The notes under the pieces: model-generated
The model's database searches: none
The model's input: the letters and a program-made list of their open reading frames with translations, nothing else
Told to the model about the DNA's origin: nothing
Position numbers and translations under genes: made by a program
Shown: piece after piece, positions 52,148-61,677 of the stretch
Layout of the letters: each line of letters begins with the position of its first letter
Position numbering within the stretch: the first letter of the stretch is position 1
NCBI GenBank assembly: GCA_951802115.1
Contig: CATOPL010000002.1
Span: 124,001 to 188,000 of the forward strand
DNA from: an uncultured Lachnospiraceae bacterium
GTDB taxonomy: Bacteria; Bacillota; Clostridia; Lachnospirales; Lachnospiraceae
DNA length: 64,000 nt
Reading direction: 5' to 3'

Positions 52148-53671
52148 ATGTCCAGACTGGAGAAAGTAGCTAAAAATTATTCAGGAGAAATTTTTTATCA
52201 GATAGTTTTAACGCTGACCAGCTTCATAGGAAGAACGGTTTTTATTAAAATGCTGGGAGTGGAATACCTTGGTATCAGCGGTCTGTATACAAATGTTCTT
52301 GGAATTCTTTCGCTGACAGATCTGGGCATCGGATCGTCAATCATATTTTCACTTTACAAGCCTCTGAGGAATAAAGACGAGAAAAAAATTTATGCGTTGA
52401 TGAAGCTGTTTAAGACGGTGTATCGGGTAATTGGTATGGCAGTAGCGGTACTGGGCTGTCTACTGATCCCGATTCTCCCACATTTGATGAACGGCGGCAC
52501 GGAATTGGTAAACATATATGTGGTCTACATGATCTATCTGCTGCAGAGTGTAATGTCGTATTTCTTTATGGCATATTACAGTTCGATCATAGAAGCCGAC
52601 CAGAAAAGTTATATCATGGCGTTGTTTCATTCAGCAGAGGCGATTGTCAGCACCTTTATTCAGATTATCATACTTTTACTCACATCGAATTATATTCTGT
52701 ATCTTCTGATTGCTCTGGGTACCAATGTTTTGAAAAATCTGCTGGTTGGATGGACGGCCTGCAGGATGTATCCCTACCTGAAAGAAAAAAAGGATGAGAA
52801 ACTGTCCAAAGAGGAAGTACGTATAATATTTGGAAACAGCGGCGCGCTGATGATCTACAGGATTAATTCTACGATTATGAATGCGTGCGACAACCTGGTT
52901 CTGTCTTCCTTTATCGGACTTCGTATGGTCGGTCTTTATTCCAACTATATGGTTTTCCATAAATGTTTTACTTCTTTCATTAATAAGATTTTTTATTCCA
53001 TGAAGGCAAGTATTGGAGATCTTCATGCAGAAGAGAACAGGGAAAAGGAGTATCAGATTTTTTTATCCTGTAATTATATGGCAGCAATTATTTATGGAAC
53101 AGCTTCTGTGGGTCTGGCAGTTATTTCTAATGAAGTGCTGACTGTATGGATTGGAAAACAGTATGTCATCTCGGAGCTTCTGCCGGTTTTAATGGGAGTA
53201 TCCATGTATCTGGCGGGTATTCAGCACGTAAATTCTATTTTCCGGGACGCGGCGGGACTTTTTCAGCAGGCGAAGTATCGCCCTCTGTTTGCGACAATTA
53301 TCAATGTGTCTTTGTCTGTTCTGCTGGTGAAAGATTACGGAATCCATGGAGTTGTGGCTGCAACTATCTGTTCGCAGTGTGCAACCTATCTCTGGTTTGA
53401 TCCGCTGATTCTCTGCAAATATGCTTTTAAAGTAACTCCCGGACAGTATTTCACCAAGAACGCCGCTTATGCGGCGGTTCTGACAGTGGTGGGGATAGTT
53501 ACCTGGGAAGTCCGCCATATGCTGCATGTACATGTACTGGTGAGGATTGCAGTGGAGATGACAGTATGTGTTGCAGGCATTGTGGGACTGTTTATGCTTA
53601 TATGGTCAAGGGGAGAAGAAGTGAAATATTTAACGAATATTATTACAAAACGTCTGAGAAAGAGAGGATGA
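52148..53671 (+). CDS. Wzx-type polysaccharide flippase
   Basis: This 507-aa protein has about fourteen membrane helices, with YQIVLTLTSFIGRTVFIKMLGVEYLG at the start in two parts (SFIGRTVFIKMLG, EYLGISGLYTN), typical of the MOP flippases in Firmicutes capsule loci. It should flip the lipid-linked repeat. I chose ATG 52148 (preceded by AGAAGAGGCGCGGAAG) over 52124, which has no ribosome site. It is only distantly similar to the flippase at 28085-29524. Confidence 0.82.
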   Translation: MSRLEKVAKNYSGEIFYQIVLTLTSFIGRTVFIKMLGVEYLGISGLYTNVLGILSLTDLGIGSSIIFSLYKPLRNKDEKKIYALMKLFKTVYRVIGMAVAVLGCLLIPILPHLMNGGTELVNIYVVYMIYLLQSVMSYFFMAYYSSIIEADQKSYIMALFHSAEAIVSTFIQIIILLLTSNYILYLLIALGTNVLKNLLVGWTACRMYPYLKEKKDEKLSKEEVRIIFGNSGALMIYRINSTIMNACDNLVLSSFIGLRMVGLYSNYMVFHKCFTSFINKIFYSMKASIGDLHAEENREKEYQIFLSCNYMAAIIYGTASVGLAVISNEVLTVWIGKQYVISELLPVLMGVSMYLAGIQHVNSIFRDAAGLFQQAKYRPLFATIINVSLSVLLVKDYGIHGVVAATICSQCATYLWFDPLILCKYAFKVTPGQYFTKNAAYAAVLTVVGIVTWEVRHMLHVHVLVRIAVEMTVCVAGIVGLFMLIWSRGEEVKYLTNIITKRLRKRG

Positions 53672-53674
53672 TAA

Positions 53675-54883
53675 ATGCGGATACTGATCATCACAGGCGG
53701 CAGTCTTCCGGTACCTGCAGTCCGGGGAGGTGCGATTGAGACACGTGTGGATTATCTGATAAAAGAAAATGAACGAGATGGTCTGTGGGAGCTGGAAATA
53801 GCTTCCGGTTATGATGAAAATGCGGAAAAATACGGCCGCAGGTATGAGCACACGCAATTCTGGTATTTTGTAAACAGTCCCCGCGCAGTGGATCGTTCTG
53901 AACTTTGGAATCGTGCCGTACGAAAGCTGTTCAAGAATAAAAATATACAGGCGAAGCTTTTTTACCATCCGTTTTTGTATCATATTCTGAATTTACTGAA
54001 GAAAAGACAGGATCTGGAGGCTGTGATTCTGGAAAACAAGCCAGAATGGGTGCTGAAGATCCGGAAAGCGACGAAGGCTCCGCTGTTTTTGCATTTGGGA
54101 AATGACCATCTGAATGCTTCTACAAGAAATGCAGCGCAGATTGTCGAAGCTTTGGATGGGATATTGACGGTCAGTGATTATATTTCAGAATGCGTCATGA
54201 ATATACCAGGTGCAAAAAGAGAGAAGATACGAAAGATTCAGCAGGGCAGTGACCAGACTTTATTTGATCTGACCACATATTCAGAAGAGCAGAAACGAAA
54301 GATCCGCCGCAGATATCAGATCAGGGAAGAGGATTTTGTCTTTACTTTTGCGGGCAGAATAGAACGCGAAAAAGGAGTCCTGGAGCTGGTACAGGCGTTT
54401 AATCGTTTTGAAGAAACGGACGTAAAGCTGTTAATCGCGGGAGATGTGTCTGTATGGAACAACAGTCGTGCGTTTTATGACGAAGTCATGCGGGCGGCGG
54501 AACAGAAGAAGGATAATATCATTTTTGCCGGAAATGTTGCGCATGATCAGATGGCGGAGCTTCATGCAATTACAGATACGGCAGTACTTCCGTCCACATG
54601 GAATGAGCCTTCGGGAAACGCCATGATCGAATGCATGGTTGCAGGTCTTCCGCTGATTACGACAGACAGAGGCGGAATTCCGGAATATTGTCCGCGGGGC
54701 AGTGCAGTTCTGGTGCCGGTTACCGACCGGTTTGAAGAAGAACTTTACAAACAGATGTACAGACTGTATCAAAATCCGCAAGAAAGGGAAGAACTTAGAT
54801 ACAGGGCAAAACAAACCGGCAGTCAGTATACGACCGAAGAGCATTATGTGCAGATTTGCCGGGCAATTCAGGAATTATCCTGA
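53675..54883 (+). CDS. Family 4 glycosyltransferase
   Basis: This 402-aa GT-B protein has PAVRGGAIETRVDYLI near the start and FAGRIEREKGVLELVQAF then EPSGNAMIECMVAGLPLI in the donor domain, a full GT4 signature. It begins 3 bp after the flippase stop with AGAGAGGATGATAA as ribosome site. It probably adds one sugar to the repeat unit; donor unknown. Confidence 0.82.
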   Translation: MRILIITGGSLPVPAVRGGAIETRVDYLIKENERDGLWELEIASGYDENAEKYGRRYEHTQFWYFVNSPRAVDRSELWNRAVRKLFKNKNIQAKLFYHPFLYHILNLLKKRQDLEAVILENKPEWVLKIRKATKAPLFLHLGNDHLNASTRNAAQIVEALDGILTVSDYISECVMNIPGAKREKIRKIQQGSDQTLFDLTTYSEEQKRKIRRRYQIREEDFVFTFAGRIEREKGVLELVQAFNRFEETDVKLLIAGDVSVWNNSRAFYDEVMRAAEQKKDNIIFAGNVAHDQMAELHAITDTAVLPSTWNEPSGNAMIECMVAGLPLITTDRGGIPEYCPRGSAVLVPVTDRFEEELYKQMYRLYQNPQEREELRYRAKQTGSQYTTEEHYVQICRAIQELS

Positions 54884-54905
54884 ATATACAGAAAGGAAGG
54901 TTTGT

Positions 54906-55931
54906 GTGAAAGAAAAAACGATTTTGGTTACAGGAGCTGCGGGATTTATTGGTTCCAATCTGATAAAACGGCTGCTGGACACGGTTTCAGATGTAAAGGT
55001 TGTCGGGATTGACAATATGAATGATTATTATGATGTATCTTTAAAAGAACATCGACTGCAGCCGCTGACAGAGAATAAAAATTTTGTATTTGTCCGCGGA
55101 AGTATTGCGGATCAGGCGCTTGTAGACGGAGTGTTTAAAGAGTATGCGCCGGATATTGTCGTAAATCTGGCGGCGCAGGCGGGCGTACGTTATTCCATCA
55201 CGAATCCGGAGGCCTACATTGAAAGTAATCTGGTTGGATTCTTCCGGATTCTGGAGGCCTGCCGCCATTCCCGTGAACAGGGAAGGAAGGGAGTGGAACA
55301 TCTGGTCTATGCCAGTTCCAGCTCTGTCTATGGCGCCAATAAAAAAGTACCATATGCAACTACGGATCAGGTAGATCATCCGGTATCTCTTTATGCGGCA
55401 ACTAAAAAATCCAATGAACTGATGGCATATGCATACAGCAAACTCTATGAAATACCGGTTACCGGGCTGCGGTTTTTTACGGTCTATGGTCCGGCAGGAA
55501 GACCGGATATGGCATATTTCAGCTTTACAAACAAACTTGTAAAGGGAGAGAAGATCCAGATCTTTAATCATGGCGATATGTACCGGGATTTTACCTATAT
55601 TGATGATATCATTACGGGTGTGGTCAGAGTTATGGAAAAAATTCCCAAAGCAGATGAGGATGGTGTCCGTTCTCATGTCTATAATATCGGCAATAATAAA
55701 CCGGAGAGTCTGCTGCGCTTTGTGGAGATTCTTGAAGAATGTCTGATGAAAGAACACATTATTGAGAAGCCGGCTGAAAAAGAATTTCTTCCTATGCAGC
55801 CGGGAGACGTCTATCAGACTTATGCAGATGTGGATGAGCTGAAAAGCGATTTTGGTTTTGCACCGTCTACCAGCCTGGAGGAAGGGCTGGGCAGATATGC
55901 CAGATGGTATAAGGAATATTATCAGAAATAA
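54906..55931 (+). CDS. NAD-dependent sugar-nucleotide epimerase, UDP-glucuronate 4-epimerase-like
   Basis: This 341-aa SDR enzyme has GAAGFIGSNL for NAD binding, SSSSVYG, the catalytic YAATKKSNE (YxxxK) and GPAGRPDMAYF. Length and the DNMNDYYDVSLK region match CapI/LpsL UDP-GlcA 4-epimerases. It would make UDP-GalA (or a similar epimer) for the polymer. I chose GTG 54906, directly before the first beta strand, with AAGGAAGG six nt upstream; a longer frame begins inside the GT4 gene. Confidence 0.8.
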   Translation: MKEKTILVTGAAGFIGSNLIKRLLDTVSDVKVVGIDNMNDYYDVSLKEHRLQPLTENKNFVFVRGSIADQALVDGVFKEYAPDIVVNLAAQAGVRYSITNPEAYIESNLVGFFRILEACRHSREQGRKGVEHLVYASSSSVYGANKKVPYATTDQVDHPVSLYAATKKSNELMAYAYSKLYEIPVTGLRFFTVYGPAGRPDMAYFSFTNKLVKGEKIQIFNHGDMYRDFTYIDDIITGVVRVMEKIPKADEDGVRSHVYNIGNNKPESLLRFVEILEECLMKEHIIEKPAEKEFLPMQPGDVYQTYADVDELKSDFGFAPSTSLEEGLGRYARWYKEYYQK

Positions 55932-56927
55932 ATGACAGGAGAGATGCATTTGACAATGAGAGACCAGGGGCTGGTCAGCATTATTGTCCCTGTGTACAAT
56001 GTGTATTCGTATCTGGCGCAGTGTCTGGACACTCTGTGCGGGCAGACTTATCAGGAGATTGAAATTATTTTGGTGGATGATGGTTCAACGGATGGAAGCG
56101 GAGCGATCTGTGACAGATATGCACAGACAGACAGTCGGATACGGGTGCTTCATAAAGAAAACCAGGGAGTATCGGCTGCGCGGAATGATGGAATAGACAG
56201 CGCAGAAGGAAAATATCTGATTTTTGTGGATGCGGATGACTGCATCCGCCCGGAACTGGTTGAAGTCTATATGCAGGCGGCAGAACCGGGAGTGACGGTT
56301 GTGTGCGGTGCGACAACAAATGAAAAAATGTGGAGGTCTTTTCAGTCATCGGACTGGAAGCAGTATGTAGAGTATCAGGAAGAAAAACGGTTTATGCATG
56401 TGTACTATGATGACCATATCAATCCGCCGTTTAATAAACTGTATGATACAGCTGTAATCCGGAAACATGGAATCCATTTTCCGGAAGATATGAGTCTGGG
56501 CGAGGATCTGTGGTTCAATCTGTCTTATCAGGAAAAATTCAGAGGTGACTGGAAAATCATCCGGAAGCCGTTTTATTATTACCGGGAGAACCGGGACGGC
56601 AGTCTGAGCAACTCGTACAGAAAAGATTTATTTGAGATACAGAGAAAGACCGCAGATGTTTTGTATCGGTTTATGGATAATATCGGCATCTGGGGGGAAG
56701 ACAGTCAAAAAGTGTATTATGAAATGTACTGGGACCGGCTTTTTTTGACGGCCAGGATGTATCGTGCATATGAACGTACGCATCCGGAAGAAAAAAGACT
56801 GAAAGAGATTCTGTCACATCCGATATGGAGAGAGGTATGGCAGGAATGCAGAAACAGAAAACTGCTGAACTGGAAACGAAGGATAAAAAGAATATGTTTA
56901 GAAATATACAAATTGGCACCGTTATAA
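55932..56927 (+). CDS. Family 2 glycosyltransferase
   Basis: This GT-A enzyme of up to 331 aa has VSIIVPVYNVYSYLAQCL, VDDGSTDGS, and FVDADDCIR as DxD motif, then a C-terminal helical acceptor part. ATG 55932 touches the previous stop, but AGGAG at 55937-55941 lies inside the frame and fits a TTG start at 55950 best, giving about 325 aa. The C-terminus overlaps the next gene. Confidence 0.82.
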   Translation: MTGEMHLTMRDQGLVSIIVPVYNVYSYLAQCLDTLCGQTYQEIEIILVDDGSTDGSGAICDRYAQTDSRIRVLHKENQGVSAARNDGIDSAEGKYLIFVDADDCIRPELVEVYMQAAEPGVTVVCGATTNEKMWRSFQSSDWKQYVEYQEEKRFMHVYYDDHINPPFNKLYDTAVIRKHGIHFPEDMSLGEDLWFNLSYQEKFRGDWKIIRKPFYYYRENRDGSLSNSYRKDLFEIQRKTADVLYRFMDNIGIWGEDSQKVYYEMYWDRLFLTARMYRAYERTHPEEKRLKEILSHPIWREVWQECRNRKLLNWKRRIKRICLEIYKLAPL

Positions 56928-58468
56928 AAAGGGGGGAGGTTCCGGCTCTTTTTCTGGCCGGAGAGATACTCCTGACTTTGTATCTGTATTTTATCAGTTA
57001 TTTTTATACGCTGTCCGTACCGTTATCCTGGACAACGCCTCTTAGACTGGCTGGATTTTTTGTTCTTGTGCATGTTATCTGCAACTATCTGCAGAAGTTG
57101 AAACTGTGTATGCGCACACAGCCGGTAAGACTGAACTGGAGATTCGGAATCCTCATTTTTGCATTAACAGCAGGAGTGCTTGGCCTGTATTATGCAGCAT
57201 ACTATCCGGGTGGAATTATTGTTGACAGCTTTAACCAGTGGTATCAGGTGCAAAAAGGGGGATATGTGGACTGGCATCCGGTTATTCATACGCTTTTGTT
57301 TATGAAGCTGCCTTCTCTTGTCTGCAATGATCTGGCTTTTGCCGATTTGATGCAGCTGATCTGGATTGGTCTTGCGTGTGCGTATCTGGGGATGGTGATG
57401 GAACGCTGGGGAATTCCCAGGCTTTTGTGTGCGGTGACGGTGGGGCTGGGGATTGCAGTGCCTTCTTCTTCTATGGTACTGTCTTTCATCTGGAAAGATA
57501 CAGCGATGACGATCTTTGTCATAATTCTTACAGGTCAGACCATTGAAATTGTATGTTCAAAGGGAGAATGGCTGCGGCAATGGCATCATATAGTTGCCGT
57601 TGCTGTCGCCGCCGCTCTTGCGTCGATGATGAGGCATAACGGGATTCTTCTGACAGCTCCCCTTTTGCTGGCATTTGTTTTGTTTTACTGGAAAAAGCTG
57701 AAATATAAAGCAGCTGCAGCGGGCGTGCTGATGCTGGTGGTGATGGCGGGGATTAAAGGTCCGGTTTATCGTCTGGTGGGTGTTGCGACTCATCCGCAGG
57801 TATCGGCGGAAATGCTGGGGCTTCCGATGACGATCCTGGCCAATGTTCTGGTGAATGAACCGCAGAATCTGGACCCGGAATGCAGGGATTTTCTGTATCG
57901 GATCGGAGACCAGGAACTGTGGGAGAACACTTATCGGGAAGGAAGCTGGAACAGTGCGAAATGGATGGGGCAGGATATTTCCAATGACGTGATTGAAGAA
58001 GTCGGAGCGCGCAGAGTGCTTTCGTATACATGGCATGCCATCTGTCGTTCTCCTTATTATTCCTACCGTGCGGTGGTAAAGCTGTTTGAAGTTGTATGGA
58101 AGCCGGCAGGAAAGCAGGTAACATGGAGTTATCATACAAATGTACATTCCGGAAATGTATTCGGATATGAGATGAATGGATTCGAACCGTTACAAAAGCT
58201 GCTGGACATGGTATATAACTGGTCAATTCGCGGCGGTATCTTTTTGACCTGGGGATGGCATACGGGATTTTATATTTTGCTTTTGCTTTTTGCCGGAGTC
58301 AGCCGTCTGAAAAAAGATTTGTCGAAATGTTTGTACTGGGTGCCTGTCATGTGCTATAACTTTGGAACTGCATTTTTGCTCTGCGGTTCGGATTTTCGCT
58401 TTTTTGCGTTTAATACTGTGATAACGTTTTCACTTTTACCGGTGATACTGGGGGAACAGGATGAGTGA
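56894..58468 (+). CDS. Polytopic membrane protein (DUF6020-like)
   Basis: This 524-aa protein has about twelve hydrophobic segments and GGIIVDSFNQWYQVQKGG with DWHPVIHTLLFMKL, features of a membrane family common in Firmicutes glycan loci (DUF6020 or a related GT-C-like group). I chose ATG 56894, within the preceding gene; a strong AGGGGGGAGG at about 56930-56939 has no usable start after it. A GT-C enzyme acting on lipid-linked sugars is plausible but not shown. Confidence 0.55.
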   Translation: MFRNIQIGTVIKRGEVPALFLAGEILLTLYLYFISYFYTLSVPLSWTTPLRLAGFFVLVHVICNYLQKLKLCMRTQPVRLNWRFGILIFALTAGVLGLYYAAYYPGGIIVDSFNQWYQVQKGGYVDWHPVIHTLLFMKLPSLVCNDLAFADLMQLIWIGLACAYLGMVMERWGIPRLLCAVTVGLGIAVPSSSMVLSFIWKDTAMTIFVIILTGQTIEIVCSKGEWLRQWHHIVAVAVAAALASMMRHNGILLTAPLLLAFVLFYWKKLKYKAAAAGVLMLVVMAGIKGPVYRLVGVATHPQVSAEMLGLPMTILANVLVNEPQNLDPECRDFLYRIGDQELWENTYREGSWNSAKWMGQDISNDVIEEVGARRVLSYTWHAICRSPYYSYRAVVKLFEVVWKPAGKQVTWSYHTNVHSGNVFGYEMNGFEPLQKLLDMVYNWSIRGGIFLTWGWHTGFYILLLLFAGVSRLKKDLSKCLYWVPVMCYNFGTAFLLCGSDFRFFAFNTVITFSLLPVILGEQDE

Positions 58469-59426
58469 TTATCGATTTTCGATCATTGTACCTGTGTACA
58501 ATGTGAAAAACTATCTGGGCAGATGTATGGATTCCCTTCTGCACCAGGAAAAAGTGGACGGCGGAATGGAGATTCTGCTGATTGACGACGGGAGCCTGGA
58601 TGGAAGCGGTGAGCTGTGTGATGATTTTGCAGAGCAATTTTCGCAGGTCAAAGTGTACCATAAAGAGAACGGGGGACTGTCGTCTGCAAGGAATCTGGGG
58701 ATTGAAAAAGCAGAAGGCGATTACGTTCTGTTTGTTGATTCTGATGATTATATTGAAAGACATACCTGCTTTGTTCTGGACAGGGAGTTGCGTCGTCATG
58801 GAAATGCAGATGCGCTGGTATTTGGCGGAATGGAGGATGACGGAGACATTCAGGTGTCTCTTAGGACGGTTCCGGTTGTAAAAAAACGGCGTACAGACGG
58901 GAGAACGTTTCTTCTGGAACATTATAAAACCCGCAACATGAATGTAGAAGCATGGCTGTATTCATACAGGCGTGAATTTTTGCTGGAACAGGGTCTGCGT
59001 TTTCGGGAAGGGATTCTTCACGAGGATGTGGAATTTACCCCGCGGGCACTTTTGAAATGCAGGACGGTTGCAGAGCTTCCGGACAATTTGTATCATTATA
59101 TGGTTCGGGAGGATTCTATCTGTACACAGAAAGATAAGACTAAAAATATCCGCGATCTGTTTCAGACTCTGAGGGAACTGGACGCACTGGCAAAACAGCA
59201 GGAAAGGGAATTGTGCCGCTGGATGAAAAATGCAGTTTTGAACAGTTATCTGAATATGGTTCAGGATGCAAGGATGTATCAGCCGCAGTACCGGATGCTT
59301 CTGGACAAGCGTTTTTTAAAGGGGAAAGCAGCAACAAACTGGAATCGGTTCAGGGTTCTGCTTTGCCTGATCAATGTAAAATGGTATTGTCTGGTCAATG
59401 ATATGTATAAGCGCGGTCGCCGCTGA
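58461..59426 (+). CDS. Family 2 glycosyltransferase
   Basis: This 321-aa protein has FSIIVPVYNVKNYLGRCM, IDDGSLDGSGELC and FVDSDDYIE (DxD motif). The start overlaps the previous stop by 8 bp with GGGGGAACAGG upstream. It is a typical capsule GT2 adding one residue on the cytoplasmic side. Confidence 0.85.
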   Translation: MSDYRFSIIVPVYNVKNYLGRCMDSLLHQEKVDGGMEILLIDDGSLDGSGELCDDFAEQFSQVKVYHKENGGLSSARNLGIEKAEGDYVLFVDSDDYIERHTCFVLDRELRRHGNADALVFGGMEDDGDIQVSLRTVPVVKKRRTDGRTFLLEHYKTRNMNVEAWLYSYRREFLLEQGLRFREGILHEDVEFTPRALLKCRTVAELPDNLYHYMVREDSICTQKDKTKNIRDLFQTLRELDALAKQQERELCRWMKNAVLNSYLNMVQDARMYQPQYRMLLDKRFLKGKAATNWNRFRVLLCLINVKWYCLVNDMYKRGRR

Positions 59427-59498
59427 ATGATTTCTGAATCGGAACAACTGTTCATATAAAAAGACACTGGCAGAAGAAAAAGAATCTGGAGTTATAAA

Positions 59499-60671
59499 AT
59501 GCAGGGAAAAATCACAATTATCGCGGTAGGTTATAATCGTGCAGATGCGGTGGAGAGGCTGCTGCATTCGTTGTCAAAGGCACAGTATGATTATACGGAT
59601 ATCAGGCTTGTCATCAGTATTGATCACAGCGGAAATGAAGAGGTTGTCAGAGCGGCGGAAAATTTTAAATGGGATTTTGGCGAGCGCGTGATTATCCATC
59701 ACCCGCAGAGGCTGGGGCTTCGCAGACATATCATTTCCTGCGGAGACCTGACCCGGAAATACGGCGCGGTTATGGTTCTCGAGGATGATCTGTATGTGTC
59801 GCCGGATTTCTATAATTATGCCATGAAAGCACTGGAACAATATGGAGAGCTGCCGCAGATTGCAGGTATTTCACTGAATACCAAAAGAGAGCTTCTGGAA
59901 AGCGCGTATCCGTTTTTTCCGCTGCACAGAGGAGATGATATTTACTTTCAGCAGTTTGCGACTTCCTGGGGGCAGGTGTGGAACGAGCAGATGTGGAGCG
60001 GGTTCCGAAACTGGTATGACAGTCATCCCAGTCTTCCATATCACAAGGACGTGCTGCCGGAAGTTCTGCATTATCCAGACACATCCTGGGCCAAATTTTA
60101 TCAGACGTATATTGTGGATACCGGCAAATATTATGTATACAGCTATGATTCTCTGACTACAAATTTCGGTGATGCCGGACAGCACTTTGGCAGCAGCTCT
60201 TCAGCTGTGCAATCCGTGCTTTTTTATGGAAAAAAAGATTACCGGATGCCGCAGTTTGAAGACGGGGTGAAATATGACATCTATGGAGAACCGGCGGGGC
60301 TTGGGGAATACCTTGGAGTGGAAGAAGAGCATTTTACCTGTGATTTGTGGGGACGCAAGCCTTCGGAAAGCTACCGCAGATATGTACTGAGCAGCCGCAG
60401 ACTGGATTATAAAGTGCTGAAAAGTTTTGCTATGCAGATGAAGCCGGCGGAGCTGAATATTCTGGAGGAGATTCCCGGGAAGGAATTGTGCCTGTATGAT
60501 ACCGCCGTATCGGAGGATACGGGCGGAGAGAAGGAGAAAAATATTCACCTTCGTCTGCTGGAATATGGATATGGAGTGCTTGACGGGCGTGATCTGATGC
60601 GTTGGAGTATTGAGCGGATCAGGCGTAAATTCGCCGGGAAATGGAGAAAGAGTCGAAGGAAACAGAGATGA
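59499..60671 (+). CDS. GT13-like (GNT-I-type) glycosyltransferase
   Basis: This 390-aa protein has ITIIAVGYNRADAVERLL, HPQRLGLRRHII and VLEDDLYVSPDFYNYAMKAL. The EDDL-V-PDF pattern is the metal-binding signature of the GT13 (N-acetylglucosaminyltransferase I) group, seen in a minority of bacterial capsule GTs. FATSWGQVWNEQMWSGF fits the acceptor region. It probably transfers a sugar in the repeat unit. A 72-bp gap precedes the start; the 3' end overlaps the next gene as ATGA. Confidence 0.7.
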   Translation: MQGKITIIAVGYNRADAVERLLHSLSKAQYDYTDIRLVISIDHSGNEEVVRAAENFKWDFGERVIIHHPQRLGLRRHIISCGDLTRKYGAVMVLEDDLYVSPDFYNYAMKALEQYGELPQIAGISLNTKRELLESAYPFFPLHRGDDIYFQQFATSWGQVWNEQMWSGFRNWYDSHPSLPYHKDVLPEVLHYPDTSWAKFYQTYIVDTGKYYVYSYDSLTTNFGDAGQHFGSSSSAVQSVLFYGKKDYRMPQFEDGVKYDIYGEPAGLGEYLGVEEEHFTCDLWGRKPSESYRRYVLSSRRLDYKVLKSFAMQMKPAELNILEEIPGKELCLYDTAVSEDTGGEKEKNIHLRLLEYGYGVLDGRDLMRWSIERIRRKFAGKWRKSRRKQR

Positions 60672-61609
60672 GGAAGAAAACAGTTGCCTTTTTTAAACGA
60701 TTTCGTACAGTTGTAAAAATCAAAAGATGGATCTATGGAGTTCCGGAAAAATGTTTTCGCCGGAGTCTGAAGCTGAGATGGAAAATATGTACTTCCATAC
60801 CAGGATGGAAAGGAATCAATACCGGATCAGACGAACCGGAACTGATCGTGTCTCTGACTTCTTTTCCGGCCCGGATTGAGACGGTGCAGCATACCGTCGC
60901 CTCGATCCTTCTGCAGTCTCACAAGCCGGATAAGGTGATTTTGTGGCTGGCGCCGGAACAGTTTCCGGGTGGAACCGCTTCGTTGCCGAAGGGACTGCTT
61001 GCATTGAGAAAATACGGACTTACGATAGGATGGTGCAGAGATATCCGCTCTTTTAAGAAACTGATACCTTCTTTGCGGAAATACCCGGATGCCGTGATTG
61101 TGACGGCAGACGACGATCTTTATTATGAAAGGAACTGGCTGAAAATTCTTTATAAGGAATATAAAGCAGCTCCGGAACTGGTTCACTGTCACAGGATTAC
61201 AGAATTTTATCTGCAGGACGGCCGCTATGACGCAGTTGGCCGGGGAAAAGGCGTGATGCCGAAGAGTTCTTTTCTGTACAAAGTGACAGGATGCGGTGGA
61301 GTGTTGTATCCGCCGCACTGTATGGCGGAGGATATCTTGAGAGAGGATATCTTTCTGAAAATCTGTTCGACCAATGACGATATCTGGTTCTGGTTGATGG
61401 CAGTGCTGAACGGAGTGCGCATAAGCGTACCAAAACACAATATTCCGAAACTTCATTATGTAGAATCGACGCAGAAAGGACCTACGTTGTCCAGTATAAA
61501 TGATCAGGGAGAGAATTTGTTCTGGATACAGTTTCATCAGGTCATAGAACACTATCCGGAGATCGACCGGAGGTTGCAAAAAGAGTATGAAAAAGCTTAT
61601 TCTTGCTGA
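60668..61609 (+). CDS. Putative GT-A glycosyltransferase
   Basis: This 313-aa protein has VSLTSFPARIETVQHTVASI, VTADDDLYYERNWL (DxD motif) and HCHRITEF, as in a family of bacterial GT-A enzymes of capsule loci often labelled simply glycosyltransferase. I chose ATG 60668, ATGA-coupled to the preceding stop with AAGGAAA upstream, over ATG 60641. Confidence 0.7.
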   Translation: MRKKTVAFFKRFRTVVKIKRWIYGVPEKCFRRSLKLRWKICTSIPGWKGINTGSDEPELIVSLTSFPARIETVQHTVASILLQSHKPDKVILWLAPEQFPGGTASLPKGLLALRKYGLTIGWCRDIRSFKKLIPSLRKYPDAVIVTADDDLYYERNWLKILYKEYKAAPELVHCHRITEFYLQDGRYDAVGRGKGVMPKSSFLYKVTGCGGVLYPPHCMAEDILREDIFLKICSTNDDIWFWLMAVLNGVRISVPKHNIPKLHYVESTQKGPTLSSINDQGENLFWIQFHQVIEHYPEIDRRLQKEYEKAYSC

Positions 61610-61631
61610 TTTTCTGCAGGTGTAGTATAAT
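61603..61631 (+). promoter_or_regulatory. Internal sigma-A-type promoter
   Basis: TTGCTG (61603-61608), 17-bp spacer, TATAAT (61626-61631), just at the end of the preceding GT and about 47 bp before the TupA-like start. The downstream genes may be transcribed independently. Confidence 0.5.
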
Positions 61632-61677
61632 GGGACCGTCAAATATGTGCTTTTGCAGAAATTAAGGAGAGAAAAAG

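Noticed and set aside
56931-56936. Run of six G near the start of the membrane protein at 56894
   Set aside because: Too short for efficient slippage, and the frame is intact; part of a purine-rich AGGGGGGAGG sequence.
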